From Sva-07 sp963717385 (GTDB taxonomy: Bacteria; Actinomycetota; Acidimicrobiia; Acidimicrobiales; Ilumatobacteraceae): a stretch of DNA of 64,000 nucleotides. The stretch lies in NCBI GenBank assembly GCA_963717385.1, contig CAVQWE010000005.1, forward strand, positions 292,033 through 356,032. The letters are read 5' to 3'. Position 1 is the stretch's first letter, and each line of letters begins with the position of its first letter. This document shows, one piece after another, positions 1 through 10,096 of this stretch. Position numbers and translations under genes: made by a program. The notes under the pieces were generated by a model. That model was not told where the DNA came from, did not search any database, and saw only the letters and a list, made by a program, of their open reading frames with translations.

Positions 1-969
1 GTCACGTTGTAGCCGGTGGCCCACACGATGGCGTCGATCTGCTCGCGTGACCCGTCCGCGAAGACCACACCGTCACCGTCGAGACGGTCGATGGCGCCCT
101 TCGGGGTGATGTCACCGCACCCCACCCGGGTGAGGAATTCGCCGGACACCGACGGGTGCGCATCGAGCGGACGATGATCGGGTTTGGGGAGGCCGTAGTC
201 CTCCATCTTGCCGATCGACTTCTTGATCTTCGAACGAGCGAGGGCCCGACCGACCCGAGCCGGCATCCACGTCGGCAGCGATGCCTTGTCGGCCGGCTTG
301 CCGTCGAAGTACTTCGGCAGCACCCACACACCATGGCGCATCGAAATGAAGAGCTGCGCGGCGATCGGGCGTTGCGACAACTCGGACGAGATGTCCATCG
401 CCGAGTTCCCGGCACCGACCACCATCACCCGCTTGCCGCGGAAGTCGTAGGGCTCGAACGGGTCGCGGTAGTGATGCGAATGCACCTGATGACCATCGAA
501 CGAGCCGGGATAGTTCGGCGTGCGGGCGTCCCAGTGATGTCCGTTGCCGACGACGAGATTGTCGTACTCACGCGACTCGCCGGTCGACAGGGTGACGCTT
601 CCATCGACCGTCATCGAGGCGTTCGCAGTCGGTCACCGCGGTGTTGAACGTGATCGTGTCGCGCAAGCCGAAATGGTCGACGTAGTCGTGAAAGTACTGG
701 AGCAGCTGGCTGTGATGGGGAAAGTCCGGCCAGTCAGCCGGAACCGGATAGTCCTCGAACGCCAAACGCCACTTCGAGGTGTCGATGTGCAGGCTCTGGT
801 AGCACGACGACTTGCCGTTGGGATTGCCGAAGTACCAGTTGCCGCCGATGTCGTCGGACATCTCGAAACAGTCGTACGCCAGCCCGCGGTCCTTGAGTCG
901 CTTCGCCATCGTGAAGCCAGAGCATCCGGCGCCGATGATGCAGGTCGTCGGACCGCCTGCCGCCTGCAC
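1..969 (-). CDS. Flavin-containing monooxygenase (FMO-like), 3' end outside window, one frameshift
   Basis: This is the N-terminal part of a class B flavin monooxygenase, which uses FAD and NADPH to oxygenate soft nucleophiles or ketones. The FAD Rossmann motif GAGCSG lies near residue 15, followed by GGNWYFGNPNG. A second nucleotide motif (VVGAGNSA) and an FMO signature of the form FxGxxxHxxxY (FDGHQVHSHHY) lie downstream. The frame breaks near position 600, where one extra base makes the strand read into a stop. Skipping it restores the signature and the NADPH domain. The GTG start at 969 directly follows the stop of the MMPL gene, so the two are probably translationally coupled. The substrate is unknown, and the C-terminus runs off the left edge. 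Confidence 0.85.
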
Positions 970-971
970 GA

Positions 972-3900
972 TCAGCCGCCTCGGAGTGCAGCGAGGATGG
1001 CGTCGACGTCCTCTTGAGAAACGCCGCAGTCGAGCGAGGCTTGGATCACCGGCTGTGCGGCAGCATCGTCGCCGCCCAGGACGGCGCCGGTGTCGACGTT
1101 CTCGATGCCGCCCTCGACGGACTCGATTGCGCAGTTCGCCTGGTTGGGTGGCACGCCCTGAGCAATGTACGCGTCGAACAGGATTCCCTCGACCAGCCCG
1201 GTGGGACGGTCGGTGCCGAAGTCGTCGGGATTGATCACCGGGCCCGTCGGGAACCGTGTCACCCGGCACCGTGGTCGGCGGGATCGTGGTGGTGGTCGTG
1301 GTGGTGGTCGTCGTGGTCGTCGGCAACGGCGTGGCCTCGAACGTGATCTCGCTCGCCTGACCGGTACTGGTGTCGGCAGTGGCGTACACCACTGCTCCTG
1401 CCGCAACGAATCCAACGACTCCGACTGCCATCCCGATGGTCTGCGGGCCGGGGATGGGCGCCGCGAGCTTGACCGAATCGAGCGGGCCGTGTCCGGGCGG
1501 ATACTCGCCGGACGAAGCAGCGGCACCGACACTGGCGGTCGCACCGACAGCCTTCTGCGTGCCGAGCCAACCACGCTCGTCGACCCAGACCGACAGCGGC
1601 GGCATGACGACCAGCGCAGCCAGCAGAGCAATGGCCACGTTCAGCGTGACGATCAAGCCGAAGTCACGCAGCAACGGCAGCGACGAACCGATCAACACAG
1701 CAAAGCCGCAGATCGTGGTGACCGCCGAGGTGAAGAACGCTCGACCGGTACGACTTGCTGCTGTGTCGGTGGCCTGACGTGGGGTGAGGCCTCGCTGGCG
1801 CTCCTCGAGATATCTGCCGAGGATCAACACCGAGAACTCGGCACAACTCGCGATCACGAGCGGTCCGCTGACGGTGGTCAATGGGCTCAGCGTGAAGCCG
1901 AGCAGTCCGACCACCAGCGACGAGACGCCGACGGCCAGCAACACGGGTACGAGCGCCAGCAGCGCCCGGGTGAGGCTGCGGAATCGCAGCACCAACCACA
2001 GACCAGCCAACGACAACGCCAGGTAGGTCAGGTTGGCCCGGTTGGCCGACAGGTTCTCCAACAGGCCGATGCCAACCGTCGCAAGACCTGCGGGGGTTGC
2101 CCTGACCGGATCCTGACCCTCGGCCAAGTCGACGAGCAAGATGCTGTCAGCCGGAAGATCGAGGGCCTCGATGCGCGACTGGAGATCGGCTTCGAGTTCG
2201 GCGACGAGATCGGAACGGTCGGCGAGGCTCGCCGGCGCAAGACGCAGGTTGAGTTGCGTTGCAGTGGGATCGTCGACGTCACGCAGCAGCGCGTTGGCCA
2301 CCGCCGGCGGCATCTGCTCGACCGACGCCACGATGTCCTCGGTGGAGGGGGCGATCGGCGTGGCACCGTCGATCTTGATGATCTTGCCCATCGTGTTGAC
2401 CATGCTCGACGACGACACCACCGCGTTGTCGTCGCGCGCCTCGGCGTCGAGGGTGAACTCCCACAGCAGGTCGATGATCTCCTGGTCGTAGATGTTGTTG
2501 GCGGCCACGAGGATGCCGAGCGTGGACGAGAACCCGGTCTCGTCCTCGAGCTGTCCGATGTCCTTGACCACCTGACTGTCCTGGTCGATCCACTTGATCG
2601 GGTCGGACTCGATCTGGGCGCGACCTTCGACGAGCACGCCACCGACGAACAGCACGGCCGCCAGGCCGATGAGGAACGGGCCGACCTTGGTCGGCAACCC
2701 ACCGAGCTTGACCACGATGCGTTCGACCATCGACGGCGGACGCTCCTCGGTGCGCTTGGTGTACTCGCGGATACCCAGCGCTGAGGCGGTGACCACGATG
2801 CCGATGACGACGAGCACCGAGATGCCGATCGCGAGCAACACACCGAAGTCACGGATCATCGGCACCTTCGAGATGCGCAGCGCGAGGAACGCCACGACAC
2901 CGGTGACCGTCGCGGCGATCAGCGGCGGGCCGAGGTTGGCGAGCGTCTCCGCGATGGGATGCGCTTCCTTGTCGAGTACCACCTCCTCCTCGACGCGGTT
3001 GTGCACCTGGATCGCAAAGTCGATCCCGACTCCGATCAGGATCGGCAGGCCCGAGATGGTGACGAGCGACAGGTCGATGCCGATGAGGCCGAGGAGCGAG
3101 AACGACCACAGCACGCCGATCAGCACCGACAGCAGCGGCAGCAGCCGCCACCGCACCCGGAACATCAGCGCCAGCACAACGGCCATCAGACCGAGCGCCG
3201 CTGCACCGAGGCGGAGCATGCCGCCCTGCAGGTAGTCGTTGATTTCGGCGAGATACACCGGTGAACCGGTCACCGTGAGCTCGAATCCGTCGAACTGCGC
3301 ATCGTCGAGGACGTCGAGGACGTCCTTGGTGGCTGCGGTCTGTTCGTCGAGCGTGGCGTTGCCGTCGAGCACGACCCCACCGACAGCGGTGCCGTTGATC
3401 GGGCCGCCTTCGACGTTGGGGAACGTCCCCTGCAGCGACTGCCGAATCACCAGTTCTTCCTTGGCCGGGGCAACGGGCGAGCCGTCGACGACCTCGAAGC
3501 CGGTGTTGTCGAAGAGCAGGAGCTGGTTGTACGCCGTGTTGCCGATCACCTGGTCCTCGCCAGGAACCGCATTGAGGCGGGCCAGGGCGATCTGGACGTC
3601 GGCGCCGCGTGCTTCGGCGCCAGCTTCGTCACGTGACGCAGCTGCGATCAGGGCATCGGTACCGACACCCTCGGCGAGGAGGTTCGAGCTGAACTCCAGC
3701 GAGATCAGTGGGGTGACCACGGCGAAGGCACCGTCGACCTGTTCGAGCTCGGCGGTGATGCGTTCGAGCTCGGCGAGGTTCTCGCCCTCGTAGAGCTCGC
3801 TGACATCGGAGCCATCAGTGGAGCTGAACAACAAGATGACGGTCTCACCACCGAAGTCGTCCTGGAACGCGACGTTGTCGATGGCGATCTGAGAATCCGG

Positions 3901-4050
3901 ATTCAGGTAGCTGTCCTGCCCGGTGGCGAACTCGATGTTGCGCGCTCCGATGGCGAACACGACGGTGATCAGCGTGATGACCGCGGCGACCACTTTCCAG
4001 TACTTACCCAGCGCGACTCCGAGCCACCGCCAGAACGATTCCATACGCAT
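972..4050 (-). CDS. MMPL/RND-family membrane transporter with Thr-rich linker and exported C-terminal domain; one frameshift
   Basis: This is an RND-superfamily protein of the MMPL type, which moves lipids or other hydrophobic compounds across the membrane. It shows the duplicated layout: a TM near residue 20, an extracytoplasmic domain, a five-TM block around 285-430, a second extracytoplasmic domain and a second TM block around 665-830. An extra TM near 870 is followed by a run of twelve Thr and a small domain with two Cys that should lie outside the cell. An extra base in the G/C run near 1243 shifts the frame. Without it the protein ends at 972 (AALRGG), immediately before the monooxygenase start. 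The ATG at 4050 has a strong AGGGGGG ribosome site. The cargo cannot be told from sequence. Confidence 0.88.
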
Positions 4051-4137
4051 GATTGTCCCCCCTCAGGTAACAATTCCGATCGTAGACCTCCGAGTGCCAC
4101 CACACTGCAAATCTCCGGATCGTGCAACACTGCACCG

Positions 4138-5592
4138 GTGGAGGCGACTGACGAATTCGTCCGTGGACTCTCCTCGATCGTGGGGAGCGCAGCACGTGCT
4201 CACCGACGCCGATCAGCGTGCGAGCTACGAGACCGATTGGACAGGCCGGTACGCCGGCACGTGTTCGGCGGTGATTCGACCAGCCGACACCAACGAGGTC
4301 GCACGCGTGCTGGCGTACTGCAACAGCCACAGCGTCGTCGTCGTGCCGCAGGCAGGCAACACGGGCCTGGTCGGCGGCGGCGTACCACGAGCCGATCCCC
4401 GCACACACAGCATCGTGTTGTCGACCCGTCGACTCGACAGCATCACCGACCTCGACGCCGCCTCGATGCAGCTCACCGCCGGAGCCGGCGTCACGATCGC
4501 CGACTGGCAGCGCGCCGCTCGATCGGCGGGCCTCGACAGCCCGATCGATTTTGCCGCACGCGACTCCGCCACCATTGGCGGGGCAATCGCCACCAACGCC
4601 GGGGGTTCCCGTGTGGTCCGTTTCGCCACGATGCGCCAACAGGTCGTCGGCCTCGAGGCGGTGCTCGCCAACGGCACGATCGTCGGCTCACTCGCCGGCC
4701 TGCCGAAGGAGACGACAGGTCTCCACTGGCCCTCGATCGTCGCCGGCACCGAAGGCACACTTGCGGTGATCACGGCTGCCCGGTTGCGGCTGGTCCCCCA
4801 CTTCGAGCACACCACGACCCTGCTCGCAGCGCTCGACGGCCTCGACGCCGCTCTGGACGTGTTGGCCGTCGTCCGCAGGCAGCTCGGATCGCTCGACTCG
4901 ATCGAGATGATGTTCCCCGAGGCGGTCGAACTCGTCGCCCGCCACCTCGGCACCGACGCACCCGTCGACGTCCCGGCCGACGGCCTGGCGCTGCTGATCG
5001 AGTGCGCCGACCACGTCGACCGCACCGCCGATCTGTACGCCGCACTCGACGGGATCGACGGGATCACTGCCACCGCGGTGGCCACCGGCGGGCCGCGACG
5101 CCAGCAACTCCTCGACGTCCGCGACCGCGTCACCGAGGCGGTCGCTGCCGCTGCCACGTCGTCGGGCACACCGACCTACAAGCTCGACGTCGCGGTGCCC
5201 GTCGCATCGATCGAACCCGTGCTCGAGGCTGCTCGCGCTGCGTCCGACGCCAAGGGGCACGGCTGATCCCGTTCGGCCACCTCGCCGAAGGAAACCTCCA
5301 TCTCAACTTTCTCGACACGACCGCACCGGACGACATCGCCGACACCGTCCTCCCGGTGGTCGCCGATCTCGGCGGCACGATCTCAGCCGAGCACGGCGTC
5401 GGCATCGCCAAGACCCGCTGGCTCCACCTCGTGCGCACCCCGGGCGAACTCGCCGCGCAGCACGCCATCAAGCACGCTCTCGACCCGAACGGCATCTTGA
5501 ACCCCGGCGTGCTCGACCCGTCCGCTCGCGCAGCGCCATCACCGCCGACTTCAGGTGCCGTAGCCGAAACCGAGGTCGGGGGCGGCGAGTAG
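4138..5592 (+). CDS. FAD-linked oxidase (GlcD/D-lactate dehydrogenase-like), two frameshifts
   Basis: This is a PCMH-type FAD-binding 2-hydroxyacid dehydrogenase (glycolate oxidase GlcD or D-lactate dehydrogenase family). The FAD-binding loop PQAGNTGLVGGG, the segment GTEGTLAVIT, the C-terminal HLAEGNLHLN and the conserved AEHGVGIAK are all visible. The reading needs two corrections. An extra G in a G4 run near 4182 separates the start (VEATDEF) from AQHVLTDAD. A missing base near 5255 separates VLEAARAASDA from LIPFGHLAEGN. The GTG at 4138 gives the expected short N-terminus. The gene is divergent from the MMPL transporter, and its end overlaps the end of pyrE by about 40 bp. The hydroxyacid used is not determinable. 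Confidence 0.85.
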   Translation: MEATDEFVRGLSSIVGSAARAHRRRSACELRDRLDRPVRRHVFGGDSTSRHQRGRTRAGVLQQPQRRRRAAGRQHGPGRRRRTTSRSPHTQHRVVDPSTRQHHRPRRRLDAAHRRSRRHDRRLAARRSIGGPRQPDRFCRTRLRHHWRGNRHQRRGFPCGPFRHDAPTGRRPRGGARQRHDRRLTRRPAEGDDRSPLALDRRRHRRHTCGDHGCPVAAGPPLRAHHDPARSARRPRRRSGRVGRRPQAARIARLDRDDVPRGGRTRRPPPRHRRTRRRPGRRPGAADRVRRPRRPHRRSVRRTRRDRRDHCHRGGHRRAATPATPRRPRPRHRGGRCRCHVVGHTDLQARRRGARRIDRTRARGCSRCVRRQGARLIPFGHLAEGNLHLNFLDTTAPDDIADTVLPVVADLGGTISAEHGVGIAKTRWLHLVRTPGELAAQHAIKHALDPNGILNPGVLDPSARAAPSPPTSGAVAETEVGGGE

Positions 5593-6138
5593 CGGGCGGT
5601 AGTCGATACCGGCGTCGGCGGCCATCGCCGCGCACGTACCGCCGCGATCGACGATCACCGTCATCCAGACCGGCACTGCACCGAATGCAGCGATCTGCTC
5701 GGCCGCCTCGATGAGCGAGGTGCCACGCGTGGTGGTGTCCTCGGTGACCAGCACCCGATCGCCTGGGCGCAGTGCGCCAGCGATGCGGCCGCTGATGCCG
5801 CCCTGCTTGGCCTCCTTGCGCACGCTGAAGCTGCGCATGTGGTGGCCACGGGTCGCCGCCACCGCGGCGACACCGTAGGCAACCGGGTCGCCGCCCATCG
5901 TGAGGCCGCCGATCGCATCGATCTGATCGAGCACGTCACCGAACACCTCGTACACGGCGTCGGTCACCGCCACGATGCCGTCGGGCAGACACGCCGTCTG
6001 CTTGGTGTCGAGGAACCAGTTGCTGGTGGCCCCCGACTTCAAGATGAACTCCCCGTGCTTCACCGAATGCTCGTTGACGTGCGCTCGGAGCGCCTCCAGT
6101 GTCGGTGTCAACGGCGCGGGCTTCGAGGCGTCAGTCAT
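5551..6138 (-). CDS. pyrE: Orotate phosphoribosyltransferase
   Basis: PyrE transfers ribose-5-phosphate from PRPP to orotate, giving OMP in de novo pyrimidine synthesis. The 195-residue protein has the type I phosphoribosyltransferase fold. The PRPP motif reads VLVTEDTTTRGTS near residue 130, the orotate-side segment FILKSGATSNWFLD is near 35, and the lysine-rich loop VRKEAKQGG is near 105. The motif differs slightly from the usual VEDV(I/V)TTG form but keeps the acidic pair. No other pyr gene lies nearby. It converges on the FAD-linked oxidase, and the two 3' ends overlap. Confidence 0.9.
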   Translation of the reverse strand: MTDASKPAPLTPTLEALRAHVNEHSVKHGEFILKSGATSNWFLDTKQTACLPDGIVAVTDAVYEVFGDVLDQIDAIGGLTMGGDPVAYGVAAVAATRGHHMRSFSVRKEAKQGGISGRIAGALRPGDRVLVTEDTTTRGTSLIEAAEQIAAFGAVPVWMTVIVDRGGTCAAMAADAGIDYRPLLAAPDLGFGYGT

Positions 6139-6159
6139 CGACGCCGAACGTAGCGCCCC

Positions 6160-6972
6160 TCAGTCACGGTCGCGGGCGTCGCGAACCAGGACTTCCTGGG
6201 CCACGGTGGCGACATGTGTGCCATCGGCTTCGAAGACGTGGCCGAGCGACAGTCCGCGACCGCCGACGTAGTGATGGCACGAGAAGTCGTAGAGGTGCCA
6301 GCGATCGGCGCGCAGCGAGCGGTGAAACCAGATGGTGTGGTCGAGGCTCGCGCAGAACAGGCTCTCTCGCGCCTCGGGGTCGTCAGCGATCGGATGGGCA
6401 CGAATCACCGAATCGGTCGGCATGTCGTCGGAGAGGTAGGCGAGCCAGCAGCGGTGCAGGAGCTGGGCGCTCGCGTCGTCGGGATCACCCAGGTCGTCGG
6501 TGACGCGCATCCAGGCCACCGCGCGCCCGGTTCCGTCACGCGCGCCGCCGGTCACCTGCTCGCTCGGCACCATCACCCGGTCGAATGTCGGGGTCCACGA
6601 GTCTTCGACGAGCAACGCAGCGTCGGGCACATCCGGCATCGTCACCGACTGGAAAGCGGCCGCACGTTCGGGTCGTTGGAACGAACTCTCCGCGTTGAGG
6701 ATTGCGCCAATTGCCTGCCGGGCGACAACTCGTCGAGTTGCGAAACTCCGGCCATTTCGGATCCGATCGACTTCGTAGCGCACTGGTTCGGTGTGATCAC
6801 CGCGGCGGATGAAGTAGGCCCGAATCGAGTGCGGCTCGAGCTCGGGGTCGACCGAAATCGCCGCCGCCCGCAGTGCTTGGGCGACGATCTGGCCACCGTA
6901 CAAACCTCCCCACGGGTATCGAGGGCCTTCACCGACATGCACATCGGTCCCATGAGATGACAGTTCGAACAT
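6160..6972 (-). CDS. Acyl-CoA thioesterase II (TesB-like)
   Basis: This is a double-hotdog acyl-CoA thioesterase that hydrolyses acyl-CoA to free acid and CoA. Family features are the N-terminal segment RYPWGGLYGGQIVAQALRAA, the central RNGRSFATRRVVA, and the C-terminal half with SLDHTIWFHRSLRADRWHL and the Asp/Thr/Gln-type site region GRGLSLGHVFEADGTHVATV. The ATG at 6972 (MFELSS) is chosen because an upstream start would overlap the divergent gene at 7022. It fits beside oxidoreductases and fatty-acid functions elsewhere in the window, but no operon partner is seen. Confidence 0.85.
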   Translation of the reverse strand: MFELSSHGTDVHVGEGPRYPWGGLYGGQIVAQALRAAAISVDPELEPHSIRAYFIRRGDHTEPVRYEVDRIRNGRSFATRRVVARQAIGAILNAESSFQRPERAAAFQSVTMPDVPDAALLVEDSWTPTFDRVMVPSEQVTGGARDGTGRAVAWMRVTDDLGDPDDASAQLLHRCWLAYLSDDMPTDSVIRAHPIADDPEARESLFCASLDHTIWFHRSLRADRWHLYDFSCHHYVGGRGLSLGHVFEADGTHVATVAQEVLVRDARDRD

Positions 6973-7021
6973 CGAATTCGATGCTATTGCATTCCACTCA
7001 ATACTCCATAAGATCGTGACC

Positions 7022-7438
7022 ATGGCAGGCAAAAGAGGCCCGAAAACACCGATGACCGACGAGCACAAGGCGGCACTCGCCAAAGGTCGTATGGAGGGTC
7101 GAGTCGTTCGCGACTACCTCGAAGGGCTCCGGGCAACCAAGCCCAAACGAGGGCGCAAGCGCACGCCCGACACCATTCGCACACGCCTCGATGCCATCGA
7201 TGTCGAGCTCGCCAGCGCCAGCCCGCTCGATGAGCTCCTGCTGATCCAAGAGCGTCGCGATCTCCAAGCCGAACTCGCTGCCAAGTCTGACGCCATCGAC
7301 ATGGACGCGCTCGAAGCCGAGTTCGTCAAGGTGGCCAAGAGCTACTCCGACAGCAAGTCGATCTCGTACGCCTCGTGGCGCGACGTCGGCGTCTCAGCGA
7401 ACGCTCTGAAGCGAGCCGGCATCAGCCGTTCCGACTGA
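7022..7438 (+). CDS. Conserved small basic protein of unknown function
   Basis: I do not assign a function. The 138-residue protein begins with a basic stretch (MAGKRGPKTPMTDEHKAAL) and has a second basic patch resembling an AT-hook (KPKRGRKRTPDTI) near residues 44-56. A predicted helical hairpin follows (ELASASPLDELLLIQERRDLQAEL). The C-terminal part SYASWRDVGVSANALKRAGIS looks like a small helix-turn-helix-type module. From memory, similar proteins recur in actinobacteria. DNA or RNA binding is plausible but unproven. The ATG at 7022 is preferred over an in-frame GTG two codons upstream. The gene ends at a perfect palindrome shared with purB. Confidence 0.7.
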   Translation: MAGKRGPKTPMTDEHKAALAKGRMEGRVVRDYLEGLRATKPKRGRKRTPDTIRTRLDAIDVELASASPLDELLLIQERRDLQAELAAKSDAIDMDALEAEFVKVAKSYSDSKSISYASWRDVGVSANALKRAGISRSD

Positions 7439-7471
7439 ACGTACGAGATGTGTCTGACACATCTCGTACGT
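7439..7471. terminator. Perfect palindrome between convergent genes, probable bidirectional terminator
   Basis: The arms ACGTACGAGATGTGT and ACACATCTCGTACGT are exact reverse complements around a 3-nt centre (CTG). The element sits exactly between the stop of the small basic protein and the stop of purB. It has no strong T-tract. A near-identical copy lies at 51963-51993, so it is also a dispersed repeat. Confidence 0.75.
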
Positions 7472-8773
7472 CTACGACTCGACGGCGTCGAGCTGATCGA
7501 AGACGTGGTGCAGGTTGCGCAGTGAGCGGCGCAGGTCGAACGCATCGTCGAGCACTGAGTTGTCGACGTCGGCGTCGGCTTCGAGCAGCGACCGGAAGTC
7601 GACACCGTCATCCCACGCCTGCATCGCGTTGCGTTGCACGATCCGATACGCGTCGTCGCGGGTCGCGCCCGCCTGCACCAGTGCCAGCAGCACCGGCTGA
7701 CTGAACACCAGGCCGAAGCTGGCGTCGAGGTTCGCTCGCATCCGCTCGGGGAACACCATCAGCCCGTCGAGCAGCCGTCGCAGGCGACGCATCACGTAGA
7801 ACGCCAGCTGCGACGAGTCGGGCAGGATGACCCGCTCGACCGACGAGTGCGAGATGTCACGTTCGTGCCACAAGGCCACGTCCTGCATTCCTGCCGACAG
7901 GTTGCCGCGCAGCACACGGGCCAGGCCCGAGATCGTTTCGGCAGAGATCGGGTTGCGCTTGTGTGGCATCGCGGAGGAGCCCTTCTGCCCCGGCTTGAAG
8001 CCCTCTTGCACTTCACGCACCTCGGTGCGCTGCAAGTGCCGGAGCTCGACCGCCATCAGCTCGCACGTCGCACCGACCGATGCACAGGCGTACAGGAACT
8101 CGGCGTGGCGATCTCGGGCGATCACCTGGGTGGCCGGCACCGGCCGCAACCCGAGGGCATCGCCCACGTGCCGTTCGACTTCAGGCGGAATGTTCGAGTA
8201 GGTCCCGACCGCCCCGCTCAGCTTCATCACCGCGACGTTGTCACGGGCTGCCCGCAGGCGGGTGCGATCGCGATCCACCTGCAACGCCCACAACGCCACC
8301 TTGGCGCCGAAGGTGGTCGGCTCGGCGTGGATGCCGTGCGTGCGCCCGATCATCACCGTGTCGCGATGCTCGCGGGCCAGACGCAGCAGCGTGGCGAGCA
8401 GTTCGCTCGATGCCTCGATCAGCAGATCTGCGGCGTCGCGCAGTGCCCAGCACAGTGCGGTGTCGACCACGTCGGACGAGGTGAGCCCGTAGTGGATCCA
8501 CGACGACGCGGGCGGGCCGATCGCTCCCTGCACGACATCGACGAACGCAGCGACGTCGTGGTCGGTGATCGCCTCGCGGTCGAGCACCTGTTGCACAAAG
8601 GCGTCATCGGTCGCCGGAGCCAACTCGCGGCACGTCACCGCGTCGGCGGCGGGAACGATCCCGAGCGCAGCGTGTCCCTCGGTGGCGAGCAGTTCGACTT
8701 CGAGCCAGCGGCCGAAACGAACGGTGTCGCTCCACACCGCGTCCATTTCGGGCGTGGAATAGCGGGGGATCAT
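7472..8773 (-). CDS. purB: Adenylosuccinate lyase
   Basis: PurB catalyses two beta-eliminations of fumarate in purine synthesis, from SAICAR and from adenylosuccinate. The protein is about 433 residues. It carries the fumarase/aspartase-superfamily signature GSSAMPHKRNPI, with its mobile-loop serine, near residue 262. Also visible are the helix-capping TSSDVVDTA and the RTHGIHAEPTTFG segment with its catalytic His. The ATG at 8773 is chosen because it overlaps the purA stop in an ATGA arrangement, pointing to translational coupling. The 3' end abuts the palindrome at 7439-7471. Confidence 0.95.
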   Translation of the reverse strand: MIPRYSTPEMDAVWSDTVRFGRWLEVELLATEGHAALGIVPAADAVTCRELAPATDDAFVQQVLDREAITDHDVAAFVDVVQGAIGPPASSWIHYGLTSSDVVDTALCWALRDAADLLIEASSELLATLLRLAREHRDTVMIGRTHGIHAEPTTFGAKVALWALQVDRDRTRLRAARDNVAVMKLSGAVGTYSNIPPEVERHVGDALGLRPVPATQVIARDRHAEFLYACASVGATCELMAVELRHLQRTEVREVQEGFKPGQKGSSAMPHKRNPISAETISGLARVLRGNLSAGMQDVALWHERDISHSSVERVILPDSSQLAFYVMRRLRRLLDGLMVFPERMRANLDASFGLVFSQPVLLALVQAGATRDDAYRIVQRNAMQAWDDGVDFRSLLEADADVDNSVLDDAFDLRRSLRNLHHVFDQLDAVES

Positions 8774-10044
8774 GACGCCCAGACGAGGTAGTCGTCGCGC
8801 TCGGCGCCGACGCCGACCACCTTGACCGGCACGCCGACCTGCTCTTCGACGATCTCGATGAACCGCTTCGCCTCGGCCGGCAACTGCCCCGGCTCGCGCT
8901 TGTCGCTGAGCACACTCCCCCATCCAGGGATCGTCTCGTAGACAGGCTCGACATCGGCGATCAACTCGGAGCGATCCGGATAGTGCTCGAGCAATGTGCC
9001 GTCGAGGCGATAGCCGGTGCAGATCTTGATCGACTCGAACCCGTCGAGGATGTCGAGCTTGGTGAGCGCCAACTCGGTGAGGCTGTTGAGGCGCACCGCC
9101 TGGCGCAGCATCACGCAGTCGAGCCAGCCGGCGCGGCGGCGACGGCCGGTGACCGTGCCGAACTCCTTGCCGACATCGACCAGCGTCTCGCCGTCGACGT
9201 CGAACAGTTCGGTCGGGAACGGTCCGGCGCCGACGCGGGTGGTGTACGCCTTGGTGATTCCGACGATGCGATCGATGTCGCGCGGACCGAGCCCGGTGCC
9301 GGCACACGCTCCGCCAGCGGTCGGATTCGACGACGTGACGTAGGGATAGGTGCCGTGATCGAGGTCGAGGAAGGTGGCCTGCGCCCCTTCGAGCAGCACG
9401 TGAGCACCCGACGCGAGCGCGCCGTGGAGCAGCCCGACCGTGTCGGACACGTACGGCGCGACGCGGGCGCCGAGTTCGCCGAAGGCCGACACGATCTCGT
9501 CGACGTTCAGCGTGTCGCCCCCGGCCTGCTCGATCAGGGTGTTCTCGGCAATGGCGCGTTCACGCACGAGACCGGCGAACCGATCAGGGTCGAGGACGTC
9601 ACCCACGCGGATACCGACCCGACGGGCCTTGTCGGCATACGCCGGTCCGATGCCCTTGAGGGTGGTGCCGATCTTGTCGTCGCCGCGCATCGCCTCGGCG
9701 ATCGCATCGTGGGCCTGGTGCCACGGAAAGATCAGATGGGCTCGGCTCGACACCTTCAGCTCGGCGCACGAGTGTCCACGCGACTCGAGCATGTCGACCT
9801 CGGAGAACAGCGTCGGCAGATCGACGACCACGCCGTTGGCGATCACCGGGATCACATGCTCGTAGAGAATGCCTGACGGCACGAGCTGCAACGCATAGCG
9901 CTCGCCGTCGACGACGACGGTGTGGCCGGCATTGTGACCGCCCTGGTAGCGCACGACGTAGGTGTGCTCTTTCGACAGCAGGTCGATGACCTTGGCTTTG
10001 CCCTCATCGCCCCATTGGGCTCCGACGACGACGGTGACGGGCAT
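8770..10044 (-). CDS. purA: Adenylosuccinate synthetase
   Basis: PurA joins IMP and aspartate using GTP, the first committed step from IMP to AMP. The N-terminus VVVGAQWGDEGKAK is the GTP-binding signature, followed by RYQGGHNAGHTV. The IMP-site region GIGPAYADKA and the late segment TTRVGAGPFPTEL are also present. The ATG at 10044 gives 424 residues, the usual length, and lies behind an AGGGGAG ribosome site. Starts further upstream would only add an unrelated Arg-rich tail. It is first in a purA-purB pair with a 4-bp overlap and is divergent from the Rieske gene 52 bp away. Confidence 0.96.
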   Translation of the reverse strand: MPVTVVVGAQWGDEGKAKVIDLLSKEHTYVVRYQGGHNAGHTVVVDGERYALQLVPSGILYEHVIPVIANGVVVDLPTLFSEVDMLESRGHSCAELKVSSRAHLIFPWHQAHDAIAEAMRGDDKIGTTLKGIGPAYADKARRVGIRVGDVLDPDRFAGLVRERAIAENTLIEQAGGDTLNVDEIVSAFGELGARVAPYVSDTVGLLHGALASGAHVLLEGAQATFLDLDHGTYPYVTSSNPTAGGACAGTGLGPRDIDRIVGITKAYTTRVGAGPFPTELFDVDGETLVDVGKEFGTVTGRRRRAGWLDCVMLRQAVRLNSLTELALTKLDILDGFESIKICTGYRLDGTLLEHYPDRSELIADVEPVYETIPGWGSVLSDKREPGQLPAEAKRFIEIVEEQVGVPVKVVGVGAERDDYLVWAS

Positions 10045-10096
10045 GCACGCTCCCCTGGATGGTGGTTGGAACGTGTGCTGATGGTAGTCCGTACGT

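Noticed and set aside
1270..1330. GTG/GTC-rich tract that looks like a microsatellite
   Set aside because: It encodes the Thr-rich linker of the MMPL protein and fits a low-complexity linker. I see no independent repeat element.
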